Assembly: GCA_937922435.1 (NCBI GenBank)
Contig: CAKZVT010000012.1
Location: forward strand, 1-64,000
Source of the DNA: an uncultured Prevotella sp.
Lineage (GTDB): Bacteria; Bacteroidota; Bacteroidia; Bacteroidales; Bacteroidaceae
Length of the DNA: 64,000 bases
Direction of reading: 5' to 3'
A program made the translations under genes and the position numbers. Below the pieces are notes generated by a model that worked only from the letters and a program-made list of their open reading frames with translations, was not told the DNA's origin and searched no databases. Shown here piece after piece: positions 9,401 to 17,600 of the stretch. Every line of letters starts with the position of its first letter. Position 1 is the stretch's first letter.

Positions 9401-12201
9401 TGTCTACCCTGCGCGACATACCCGCCTACCGCAACGTGACCGACATGGAAGGAGTGACACCTGTAGCCGAAAGCCCCGGCGAACACAGCGCGCTGACGCA
9501 GGAGGACATCGACCTGATACAGTCATACCTCGACACTGCAGCCCCTGATGGAGGACACTACAGCAAGCTGGTGCTTCACAAGTCGGCTCTTGACATCGCC
9601 ATACTCAAGGACGGCTTAGACCTCGTGATAAGCCCAATCCCCGCCGTGCGTCCCTCAGACTCGTCGATTGACGAGAGCAGATGGGAAAAGATTTGCTGGG
9701 AGTACGTGCCGCTCCACCTCAACGCCAGCGGCGAATCGCCGAAGCTCTTCGCCGGCCGCAACCAGACCAATTATCCCGAAGGGCTTAACCCTGGCCTGCG
9801 TATCGGTCTGAACCAGATAGAAACGGCAAAGTATGTCCGTAACGGCGAAGGCAAGAAAGTAAGGATAAGCTTGCGCGGAGCTGAATACACCGACGAAAAA
9901 GTTGAATCGTTAGGACTGATTGACAGCCGAGGCGACATCGACTATACGCAGATATACCTCATAGAGACAAACGACCCTGAGTATACAAGCCTTGTGCATG
10001 TAGAGAACTTTAACCAGTACAAGTATCCTATAGGAAAAATCCTTAGCTTGCACGCGGAAAAGTATGTAACCGGCTCAGGATTCAACGACTACGCCGAGGT
10101 GCAGTTCTACCTTGACGAGCAGACGCTTGAAGACGGCAGCGAGTTCAAGTTCACCCCGCGTGAGGGCTATACCTACACGTTCGCCATCAACTTCGCGGAG
10201 AAGGGCCGCGAGATAAACAACAGTTGCTGGGGTTCGTTCCCGATGACGATGAAGGTAGTGCCCGAATACCTTGTATGGAATGGCGGCGCGAACGACAACT
10301 GGAACAACGACGCCAACTGGAAGCGCGCCACCAAGGCCGACATCAAGGTGACAGACAACTCTTACACCGACTACGCTGAAGGTGAACTGACCGAAACGGG
10401 CAACGGCTTCGTGCCGATGTTGTTCTCAAACGTAGTGATGCCTGAGGACAGCAGGGTTGAGCTTTACATGGCCGGATATAGCGAGGGCGGCGGCAATGCG
10501 TCATGGGTAACTTCAAATCAAAGGCCGGAAAACATCGGCGACCCGACCGAGAACATCCAGTATGACCTGATGGTGTATGACGACAACCCCGACGACCAGT
10601 ATAACGACGACCTGACAACTCAGCGTTACCGTGTGAACATCTGCCGTGACATCCACTTCGAGCAGGGCGCGCAGATGCTGCACGCAGAGCAGTTAATTTA
10701 CAACAAGGCGTGGATGGACGTAAGCATGCCCACGAAGCAGTGGACGCTCGTCAGCCTCCCGCTGAAGGATGTCGTGTCAGGCGACTGGTACACGTCAACC
10801 ACGGGCACGCAGACCGAGCTGCCTTACTTTAAGGACATAACCTTCAACGACCAGGCGAACGACCGCCGCACCCCCGCCGTTTACCAGCGCAGTTGGGACA
10901 AGAACGCAACAATCGTTGACAGCCCGATTAACAACGGCAACGGTACAGTAGGCTTCAACACGTCAACGGTGGCATGGAGCGCGGCTTACAACGATGCTTC
11001 TGTGCCTTACGTTGCGGGCGGCGGCTACTCGCTGTCGGCAAGAGACGTGACAGGCGGCAACGGCACGCTGAGCTTCCGCTTCCCGAAGGCTGACACGCAA
11101 TATGACTACAGCACGGGCACGTTCACCCGCACAAACAGCGGCAAGCTGCTTGTAAGCGGTCTGCTCGACCGCAGCAAACCGCTGCAGCTCGTAAGGAACG
11201 ACAACGTTACGCAGACGCTCACCCCGTCACAAGACGGCAAGTACATGATTGCGGGCAACCCGTACATGGCACCGCTTGACCTGAAGAAGTTCCTTGAATA
11301 TAACAGCGGAACGGAAGGCAACCTGACAGGCCAATACTGGAGCGAGACGGCCGGCGGCACAACGGCCGGCGGCACCGACAGCCAGGGCGGCCAGTGGATA
11401 GCGCCTACGGGCACGGAGACAATCGAGCCGTTCGGCGCGTTCTTCGTACAGCTCAAGGACGGAGCTACGGACAACACGGTGAAATTCACCGCCGACATGC
11501 AGAAGTTTGTGGCCGAGACCGAGGGCGAAGCCGCCACTACAGCGTTCACCATCACGGCCGACAACGGCAACGCCAAGAGCGGAGCGGCCTTGGCTTACGC
11601 CGACAACGCCGAGAATGCGTTTAACGCTACAGAGGATGTGCGCCTGATGCGCAACCTGCTTGGCAACAACGCCAACGAGTTGTCAGTGTACACCGTGGCT
11701 GGTGACATGGCGACAAGCGTTAACCGCATCAACGATGCGCGGCAAATACCGCTCGGCCTCTTCGCTGCCGAGGGCGACGTCACCACGCTGACCTTCACTG
11801 GCGTTGACGCCCTGCTTGACCCGACACTCTATGATGCGCAGAACGACACGGAGACGCCCATCACCGAGGGCATGGAGCTGACTGTCAACGGACAGTCGCA
11901 CGGCCGTTACTTCATCCGCTCGCGCGGAGCCGGCGAGGGCACTACGGGCATCACTGACGCTACAGCTGACGGCAACGGCGATGTAAGCGTATATTCAGTT
12001 GAGCGCGGCCGGGTGGTAGTATCGTCAGGCGCAGGGCTGCGCAGTGTTGACATCTACTCCGTAGGCGGCTCGCTGCTCAAGCGTGAGGATGCCGCTGCCG
12101 GGCAGACGGCCTTGACCATTGACGGCGTTGACAGCGGCGTGGCCGTAGTACGCGTGGCGACAGCCGAAGGAACGGCAACGAGAAAGATAGTAGTCAAGTA
12201 A
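6421..12201 (+). CDS. Giant secreted surface protein with T9SS-like C-terminal domain
   Basis: The product has 1926 residues, with a Sec signal peptide (about residues 1-25, ending AAAWAQ) and no lipobox. The middle is a long, Asp/Asn/Gly-rich, apparently beta-sandwich region without membrane segments. One stretch near residues 690-710 (NNCGSTAGGDFYLDEIEVF) resembles carbohydrate-binding-like beta-sandwich modules. The last ~80 residues (DVSVYSVERGRVVVSS ... VDIYSVGGSLLKRE ... GVAVVRVATAEGTATRKIVVK-type ending) match the layout of T9SS type A sorting domains. It would therefore cross the outer membrane by T9SS and be surface-attached. It lies 15 bp behind the fimbrial lipoproteins. In P. gingivalis the mfa operon likewise ends with a large protein (Mfa5), so a tip adhesin is a reasonable inference. 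I saw no von Willebrand A motif. Confidence 0.72.
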   Translation: MKTNNILCKVLSAALLCSFSAAAWAQTINTQYQNSTIQHKDPKWISLRSSISQAAQDMDTFDETARFDNPYTGTQIQAAHTYYDTLYVRKGESVELTLPVVPSGFDGTFGDKNRSSARAYQRWYNFMTEKPFSYTQGWNTNYTNILEPTHECRVYSNGYVAGMSVSGDIMARVTFHYPTDTQYGTYANNGFDNGSAGNNYYLVACDASGYLDFTSDGTKGSFSRDNGWYEPTLSLRAVYYIIGVDDRGGADETEGWKNGMGRLENAAYRGGDGTNKKFLEEYDITFPCDHLGNQSDELVALSKFANGYRIDGDNNDQLTVTITDGDDTFTLLRFTDDDDRQGGCGTSEAGNTTTISGDSRSIFFRKKGAGKQKPWSVNDEETATIVVTKSVNNTTYNIAKFNLTFKKDTRLLTQHELDRLDSIRLGGSHNNVNSENWWYRRSYQYRTPEYLRSNYNLLTSRTFDYDPDVAGMFGQADGNGNHWYYPFPLDWSYSSYAFFDGSTFTDFDGSTPNNDNYNKHPFAEWGYYAITNEYVGYGDKVKNGVKRPTNASLGGKNADGYFLYVDASDKPGKIVTLPFEENLCPGTELFVSAWVKSADENVGNRANSAMLFTIYGIDADNNKTPLYRQSTGQITTTSFLSTGDGREYTRTNGYDSNENDWYQIAFSFVNNDELTDKFVSYELQVDNNCGSTAGGDFYLDEIEVFISRPTAAVTQKDYTCSGERTLLSASLDWEQLCERTGADADETDGSKEPENIDFCFIDEAKYNALIGNNASPSVEEITAALEKSVVMIGSSEDPDPTTGEYYDREVGSLYYNMVFNDNTEYVPVEKNLAINNGSNGKYYFYRTGTAEDEDRKLIVDFYSAMSPNTRYLMLIVDGKTDGTVNTMADFAGMYYDPCGIKSPVYVTSQTLVKVNGEVVDPQNDLCEGQTFNFTSQMRVPQLDDKGEIMRDPDTGEELFTTLDMDVYFDWFFGTEEEFNAANGQYGGHSLASALSTLRDIPAYRNVTDMEGVTPVAESPGEHSALTQEDIDLIQSYLDTAAPDGGHYSKLVLHKSALDIAILKDGLDLVISPIPAVRPSDSSIDESRWEKICWEYVPLHLNASGESPKLFAGRNQTNYPEGLNPGLRIGLNQIETAKYVRNGEGKKVRISLRGAEYTDEKVESLGLIDSRGDIDYTQIYLIETNDPEYTSLVHVENFNQYKYPIGKILSLHAEKYVTGSGFNDYAEVQFYLDEQTLEDGSEFKFTPREGYTYTFAINFAEKGREINNSCWGSFPMTMKVVPEYLVWNGGANDNWNNDANWKRATKADIKVTDNSYTDYAEGELTETGNGFVPMLFSNVVMPEDSRVELYMAGYSEGGGNASWVTSNQRPENIGDPTENIQYDLMVYDDNPDDQYNDDLTTQRYRVNICRDIHFEQGAQMLHAEQLIYNKAWMDVSMPTKQWTLVSLPLKDVVSGDWYTSTTGTQTELPYFKDITFNDQANDRRTPAVYQRSWDKNATIVDSPINNGNGTVGFNTSTVAWSAAYNDASVPYVAGGGYSLSARDVTGGNGTLSFRFPKADTQYDYSTGTFTRTNSGKLLVSGLLDRSKPLQLVRNDNVTQTLTPSQDGKYMIAGNPYMAPLDLKKFLEYNSGTEGNLTGQYWSETAGGTTAGGTDSQGGQWIAPTGTETIEPFGAFFVQLKDGATDNTVKFTADMQKFVAETEGEAATTAFTITADNGNAKSGAALAYADNAENAFNATEDVRLMRNLLGNNANELSVYTVAGDMATSVNRINDARQIPLGLFAAEGDVTTLTFTGVDALLDPTLYDAQNDTETPITEGMELTVNGQSHGRYFIRSRGAGEGTTGITDATADGNGDVSVYSVERGRVVVSSGAGLRSVDIYSVGGSLLKREDAAAGQTALTIDGVDSGVAVVRVATAEGTATRKIVVK

Positions 12202-12223
12202 AAGACTGATACTTGTAATTCCA

Positions 12224-12264
12224 CACAAAGCGCGGTGGCAGAAATTCTGCCACCGCGCTTTGTG
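12224..12264 (+). terminator. 20-bp hairpin ending the fimbrial operon
   Basis: Positions 12224-12243 pair perfectly with 12245-12264 (core GCGCGGTGGCAGAA / TTCTGCCACCGCGC), starting 22 bp after the stop codon. Stem strength and position fit an operon terminator, although the 3' T-run is short. Confidence 0.7.
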
Positions 12265-12266
12265 CG

Positions 12267-12482
12267 TTCATCCGCAGTTTGCTTGTATGGTTGGTAAAAG
12301 TATTTACCGCTTTTTGTCTTCTGCAAATCAGGCTGTCGGTAATATGTTTAGGCGGATTTGCAATCCGCCTAAATTTACTATAAGGATTTGCAATCCGCTT
12401 AAACCGCACATCTATATGTATATATATGAGCGGATTACAAATCCGCAATTAAGAACCGCCGGATTGCAAATCCGGCGGAACA
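12267..12482 (+). repeat. Modular hairpin element, copy E1
   Basis: It starts with TTCATCCGCAGTTTGCTTG, then carries CAGGCTGTCGGTAATATG, shared with the other copies. Nested palindromes built on GCGGATTTGCAATCCGC follow: 12347-12373 and 12456-12478 are the best, with a GCGGATTACAAATCCGC copy between them. The matching right end seen in E2 and E3 is not found; the sequence instead runs into a separate 34-bp inverted repeat. Short ORFs across this stretch are not supported. Confidence 0.85.
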
Positions 12483-12498
12483 AACTATAAGAAACCAG

Positions 12499-12619
12499 CC
12501 TTTGTAGGGACATAATTCATTATGTCCGCACGCCGCGAAGATGCGTATTATACAAGCACAGCAAATGAAAAACGTTCTTTCAGAACGTGCGGACATAATG
12601 AATTATGTCCCTACAAAGG
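12499..12619 (+). repeat. 34-bp perfect inverted repeat around an AT-rich centre
   Basis: Positions 12499-12532 (starting CCTTTGTAGGGACATAATTC) are the exact reverse complement of 12586-12619, with 53 bp between. The arms also contain the internal palindrome GACATAATTCATTATGTC. It has the form of a small hairpin-type mobile or dispersed element without coding capacity. No second copy occurs in this window. Confidence 0.85.
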
Positions 12620-12766
12620 ATGGGTTCAGATTTTCATGAAAAACAATCTTTATACCGAACTGACGTTAAAAATAAGCATTTGTTTCATATTACGCGATTT
12701 GATTTGGTGAAAGTTGCCGGTGTCGAAGTAAACAGCTGATAATCTGCGCTTTGCGAAGCGTCTTCT

Positions 12767-12832
12767 AAAAGACGGCATTTTGCGTTGCAAAAGGCCGCAT
12801 ATTGCACGGTAAAAGACGGCGTTTTACCGTGC
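12767..12832 (-). repeat. 22-bp periodic quasi-palindromic array 1
   Basis: There are three contiguous 22-bp units (12767, 12789, 12811) with cores AAAAGACGGCATTTT, AAAAGGCCGCATATT and AAAAGACGGCGTTTT. The array ends 10 bp before the E2 element, which lies in reverse orientation; in E2's own orientation the array follows it. No unique spacers separate the units, so it is not CRISPR. Confidence 0.8.
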
Positions 12833-12842
12833 GTTTTGTGGC

Positions 12843-13089
12843 CATCCGCAGTTCAGGTGCAAGCATACTTGTTCCGCCGGATTTGCAATCCGGCGGTTTC
12901 TAAGTGCGGATTTGCAATCCGCTTACCAACATACATCATTTTATAGATGTGCGGTTTGAGCGGATTACAAATCCTTATAGTAAATTTCGGCGGAGTGCAA
13001 ATCCGCCGAAACATATTACCCTCCGCCTGAATTACAATAGGATGTATATGCTTATTGGCTTTATATTCCATACACCTGAACTGCGGATG
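12843..13089 (-). repeat. Modular hairpin element, copy E2 (reverse orientation)
   Basis: The ends CATCCGCAGTTCAGGTG (12843-12859) and its exact reverse complement (13073-13089) bracket the same GCGGATTTGCAATCCGC palindromes as E1 and E3. These ends differ in sequence from those of E3 but still pair perfectly with each other. The rest of the gap up to the promoter at 13201 shows nothing further. Confidence 0.85.
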
Positions 13090-13200
13090 AACCCCGTTTT
13101 GCCGCATATTGCATGCAGGCGGCGGCCAGGTCGGGCGGCCGGAGCACACCGGGTTTAATAACTTTAACTGTAAATATTTATAAAATTCGTAATAAAAATG

Positions 13201-13208
13201 TAACTTTG
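13201..13208 (+). promoter_or_regulatory. Bacteroidetes -7 element (TAACTTTG)
   Basis: TAACTTTG fits the TAnnTTTG consensus and lies 28 bp before the ATG at 13237. No clear -33 TTG is visible, so the call rests on the -7 element and position. Confidence 0.55.
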
Positions 13209-13236
13209 CAGCCGTAATTCGAGTTGTAACAAAACA

Positions 13237-13926
13237 ATGGGAAAGGAAACTTCGCAAAGGATACAGACTTCTATCCTTAACGCGGCAGAGAAAAAGGCGC
13301 TTATATGGCTGGCAAAAAGACTGCCCGGATGGGTAACGTCTGACATGCTGACATTCATCGGAGTGCTCGGAGCCGTAATCTGCGCCGTAGGCTTCGTCTT
13401 GGGAAATTATAACATCAACTGGCTTTGGCTTTCGTCGCTCGGCCTTGTAATCAACTGGTACGGCGACAGCCTCGACGGCACGCTGGCGCGCGTGCGCAAC
13501 ACGCAGAGGCCGGTTTACGGCTTTTTCATCGACCATACGCTCGACGCCGTGACGCTGTGCATAATGTGCATCGGCGCAGGATTGTCGCCGATGTTGAGGT
13601 TCGACGTAGCCATGCTCGTGCTGGCAGGGTATCTCTGCCTTTCCATCTACACCTATATCGGGGCTATACTGAAAGGCGAGTTCCGCCTGACTTACAGCAG
13701 CTTCGGGCCTACGGAGTTCCGCCTCATAGTAATATTAATCAACACGCTCTACATGTACACATCGTGGGCCGACGACCGTTATTCGCTCTGCGGCTACGAG
13801 TTCGGCGTGTTCGATGCCATGGGATTTGTCATCGCGGTGTTGCTTTTCGTGATGTATCTCATCCAGTTCTTCAAGGACAAGAAAATACTTGCAGAGCAAG
13901 ACCCGCTGAAAATTCATAATTCATAA
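13237..13926 (+). CDS. CDP-alcohol phosphatidyltransferase family membrane protein
   Basis: The 229-residue integral membrane protein carries the complete family signature D-x2-DG-x2-AR-x8-G-x3-D-x3-D (DSLDGTLARV ... GFFIDHTLD, about residues 77-103), which binds metal and the CDP group. It transfers a phospho-alcohol from a CDP-alcohol in the inner membrane. The exact substrate (glycerol phosphate, inositol or another) cannot be read from sequence. About five or six hydrophobic segments are visible. It precedes a GtrA-like flippase, suggesting a lipid or lipid-linked sugar role. The last four residues (IHNS) are encoded by the AATTCATAATTC repeat that starts here, so the native C-terminus may have been altered by the repeat. 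Confidence 0.85.
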   Translation: MGKETSQRIQTSILNAAEKKALIWLAKRLPGWVTSDMLTFIGVLGAVICAVGFVLGNYNINWLWLSSLGLVINWYGDSLDGTLARVRNTQRPVYGFFIDHTLDAVTLCIMCIGAGLSPMLRFDVAMLVLAGYLCLSIYTYIGAILKGEFRLTYSSFGPTEFRLIVILINTLYMYTSWADDRYSLCGYEFGVFDAMGFVIAVLLFVMYLIQFFKDKKILAEQDPLKIHNS

Positions 13927-14008
13927 TTCACAATTCATAATCTGGCATACACCAATATTGAATGAATTGTAACGCGATTATAAATTATGAATTATACATT
14001 ATGAATTG
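13911..14008 (+). repeat. AATTCATAATTC / AATTATGAATT inverted arms
   Basis: A left arm of AATTCATAATTC words (13911-13941) is roughly complementary to a right arm of AATTATGAATT words (13977-14008). The stem-loop fills the gap between two plus-strand genes, and its left arm contains the stop codon of the upstream gene. Confidence 0.65.
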
Positions 14009-14013
14009 AAAAG

Positions 14014-14439
14014 ATGCTTCGCTATATCGAGTTTGTAGTCAGCCGTTTGTTCGGTACGGGCGTCGACACGTTCGTACTGTGGATATGTTCGACATACATA
14101 TTCGACACCTATTGGGGCGACTATGTTGTTTCACCGGTCATCTCGTTTGAATTTGCGGTATTGAGCAACTTCCTTTGCTCGTATTGCTGGATATGGAAGA
14201 GTCGCATCGAGAACCGCTGCACGGCTGATTTCTGCCGCAGGTTCGTTGTGTTCAACATCTCCTCAGTGCTCGGATTCTTGGTAAAAATGGCGTTCCTGCT
14301 ACTGTTTGAGCGCATATTCGGCTGGACGGTAGTGTGGTGCAACCTTGCCGCCCTGCTCATTTCGGGGCTGTTCAATTATTTCCTTGCCGAGACCGTTGTG
14401 TTCGGCAAGAAAGCGGCATTTTGGAAAGTTAAGAATTAA
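14014..14439 (+). CDS. GtrA-like family membrane protein
   Basis: The 141-residue protein has four hydrophobic segments (about 8-28, 38-60, 82-105 and 112-132), the typical GtrA/DPMS3 layout. An aromatic segment, NFLCSYCWIWKSRIE, sits after the second helix. Family members flip or present polyprenyl-phosphate-linked sugars, or partner a membrane glycosyltransferase. It lies 87 bp after the phosphatidyltransferase gene, separated by a repeat hairpin. The final residues VKN and the stop fall in a GTTAAGAATTAAG repeat. Confidence 0.8.
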   Translation: MLRYIEFVVSRLFGTGVDTFVLWICSTYIFDTYWGDYVVSPVISFEFAVLSNFLCSYCWIWKSRIENRCTADFCRRFVVFNISSVLGFLVKMAFLLLFERIFGWTVVWCNLAALLISGLFNYFLAETVVFGKKAAFWKVKN

Positions 14440-14525
14440 GAAAGAATCAAGAGTTAAGAATTAAGAATTAAGAAAATTACCAACGAAGCATATTTTCTTA
14501 ATTCTTAATTCTTAATTCTTAATTT
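14427..14525 (+). repeat. GAATTAAGAATTAAG / CTTAATTCTTAATTC inverted arms
   Basis: Tandem TTAAGAA words (best part 14452-14477) pair with tandem TTCTTAA words (14492-14517) across a short loop. The left arm overlaps the end of the GtrA-like gene. The hairpin could serve as a transcription terminator. Confidence 0.7.
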
Positions 14526-14530
14526 AATAC

Positions 14531-14626
14531 TATCTTTGGATAAGATAAGCTGCGCCTCGGCAATGAAAATAAAAGGTCGTTTCTCTTCCTTTTATTTTGC
14601 ATTGCGCTCAACTTGCATTATCTTTG
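14531..14626 (+). promoter_or_regulatory. Promoter-bearing repeat module, copy 1
   Basis: The first TATCTTTG (14531-14538) leads into GATAAGCTGCGCCTCGGCAA, then partly complementary arms AATGAAAATAAAA / TTTTATTTTGCATT. It ends in a second TATCTTTG (14619-14626) with TTG at 14597-14599, a 19-bp spacing matching the Bacteroidetes -33/-7 pattern. The predicted transcript begins near 14633 and reads into the fusion gene at 14654. Related modules lie before asnA and the DivIC-like gene. Confidence 0.72.
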
Positions 14627-14653
14627 CATGTCAAAGAAACATCAATCCAGGAA

Positions 14654-17600
14654 ATGAAAGGTACAATAGACTGTTTCCTGCCGTGCAGTGACTACGTGTC
14701 GGTAAGCAATGTGCTTAGACAACTGCGCGGCAGCCGCATGATTAGACATATCAACCTGCTTGTTACACGCGGCTTTGCCATGGCCAACGCCGTGCCCGAA
14801 GGGTGTTCGTTCATCGTGGTAGACGGGCTGTTATCGGCCTCAACGATACGCGCCATAGCCGAAAGCGTGGTGGCAGACTACGCCATGCTGTTCATGAAAG
14901 ACGTGCAGGTGAGCCTCGGACAGTACGCCATACACCGCATGATGCGCGTCGCTGCCGACACTGACGCAGCCTTGGCATATTCAGACCGCTGGACGGTGAA
15001 GAACGGCGAAACAAGCGCACACCCGGTAATCGACTGGCAGGAAGGCAGCCTGCGCGACGACTTCGACTTCGGGTCGGTGGTAATGGCAAGGGCTTCGCTG
15101 CTCCGCTCGTTCGCGGCGAGGACAGAAGAGGCCGACTACAAATATGCCGGATGGTACGAGCTGTGGCTTTATCTAAGCCGCCACGGACGCATGTTCCACA
15201 TCAACGAATACCTGTACACGGAAGAGGAACACGACACGAGGGCAAGCGGCGTAAAGCAGTTTGATTACGTCAACCCGGCCAACCGCGAGGTGCAGGTGGA
15301 GATGGAACGTGCCGTAACGGCGCACCTCAAGGCCGTAGGCGCGTTGGTAGACACCGACTATTACGCCGAACCCGACTTTGACGAACAGGACTTTGACGTG
15401 GAAGCGACGGTCGTAATACCCGTGCGCAACCGCGATAAGACCATCTGCGACGCCGTAGACAGCGCACTGTCGCAGCAGACTTCGTTCAAGTTCAACGTCA
15501 TCGTGGTAGACAACCATTCTACCGACAACACGACGAAGCTGCTCGACGGATACACCGACAAACGGCTTATCCACATCGTTCCGCAACGCACCGACCTCGG
15601 CATAGGCGGATGCTGGAACGTAGCCGTAGACGATGCAAGATGCGGACGCTTCGCCGTCCAGCTCGACAGCGACGACCTGTACTCGTCACCCGGCACGCTG
15701 CAAGCCATCGTCGACGCATTCTACGAGCAGCACGCCGCCATGATAATCGGCAGCTACAGGATGTGCGACTTCGAGCTTAACACCCTGCCACCCGGACTGA
15801 TTGACCACGCAGAATGGACTGACCGCAACGGATGCAACAACGCGCTGCGCATAAACGGACTTGGCGCGCCGCGCGCATTCTTCACTCCGCTGCTGCGCCA
15901 GGTGCGCTTCCCCAACACAAGCTATGGCGAGGACTACGCCGTAGGACTGGCCTTCAGCCGCAGGTTCAGGCTCGGACGCATATTCACCGAACTGTACCTT
16001 TGCCGCCGCTGGGCAGGCAACAGCGACGCGGCCTTGAGCGTGGAAAAGGTGAACGCCAACAACCTGTATAAAGACCGGCTGCGCACTATGGAGCTGATGG
16101 CGCGCAAGAAGATGAACGCCGGCGAAGGCATGGTGTTCGAGGACAACTCGCTAATGCGCTTCTTCAACCGCCAGTTGGAGACTTGGGACTTGGCACGCCG
16201 CAACTTCCGCGACCTGCACGACGTGCAGACACGCAGCCTGACGGTGGACGGGAACAACGTCATACTGCAATACAACCCGGCCAGGATTGTATCGACAGGC
16301 GCTTCGATTGACAAAAGCACGATAAGCCGCAGGCCGTGCTTCCTATGCGTAGAAAACAGGCCGAAAGAGCAGGCTGTAAAGCATTTTGGCGACAAGTTTG
16401 AAGTGCTTGTCAACCCCTACCCCATCATGCCCGTGCATTTCACCATCCCGTCGCGCACCCACCAGCCCCAACGCATACTGGAATATTATACCGAGATACA
16501 CAGGCTATTGCTGCGTTTTCCGGACATCACCGTGTTTTACAACGGCCCGGAGTGCGGCGCATCAGCCCCTGACCACTTGCACTTCCAGGCGTTCATGCAA
16601 GGCAACCTGCCGCTTGAGGCGGCATGGGCAAGACTGCAACGCGAGCTTACGGTAGTGTATTCGCTCGACAACGGCGACGACATAGCCGTCGTAAACGGTT
16701 GGTTCTGCCCTGCAATACTCGTCAGAAGCCGCAACATAGACAACAACAAGGCCCTGTTCCGCCGTATATATGACGCGTTGCCGCAACGTGAAGGCTCTCC
16801 CGAGCCGATGATGAACATCATTAGCCGCATCATTGACGGCGTATGCCACACGGTCGTGTTCCCACGGGCAAAACACCGCCCCGACTGCTATTATGGCGGA
16901 CAAGGCGGCAACATACTCGTCAGCCCCGGAGCGCTCGACATGGCCGGACTTGTAATAACGCCGCGTAAGGACGACTTTGAGCGGCTGACCGCACAGCAAG
17001 TGGGAAGCATCATGCGCGAAGTAGCCATTGACGAGACTACCATGAGCAACGTGATAGACAAAATCAGAGGCACAAAACGGCTGGCCGCAACGGACAACAA
17101 CGTTCTCGGCGGAAAGCGTGAGCCTTATGTACAAGTAGGCATACTTAGTTCCGACAAGATACGTTTCACTCTCAACGGCGACCATGTAGCCAAAGGCGAG
17201 GTAATATCAGGCCGTCAGGAAGTTGAGTTTTCAGAAGGAGGAATACTGTGGAACGGCAACCTTTACCGCGAATTGACATTCTCGCCCGAAGGCTTGGGCG
17301 CATCGTTCTCGCTTGAAGGTGTCACCATCGGCATCGACTTCCATTGGGAAAGACAGGAAACACAGACATTCCAAGGTACACTAAAACTTGTGGTCGAGGC
17401 GGACAAGGTATGCGCAATAAACTGCCTGCCGGTAGAAAGCTACCTTACAAGCGTGATTTCAAGCGAAATGAAAGCCACGTCTTCATTGGAATTCCTGAAG
17501 GCGCACGCCGTAATATCGCGCAGCTGGCTGCTGGCGCAAATCAAGCGCAGACACAGCCAGGACACGGGCGGCAGCGGCTTCTTCTCGTTCGTCAAGAAGG

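Noticed and set aside
12499..12619. Insertion sequence with a transposase
   Set aside because: The centre is only 53 bp, so it could at most be a non-autonomous element.
12260..13158. Short ORFs on both strands through the hairpin elements (also 42075-42272 and 43422-43637)
   Set aside because: They recur only because the DNA repeat recurs, reading through palindromes, with no protein family, promoter or ribosome site.
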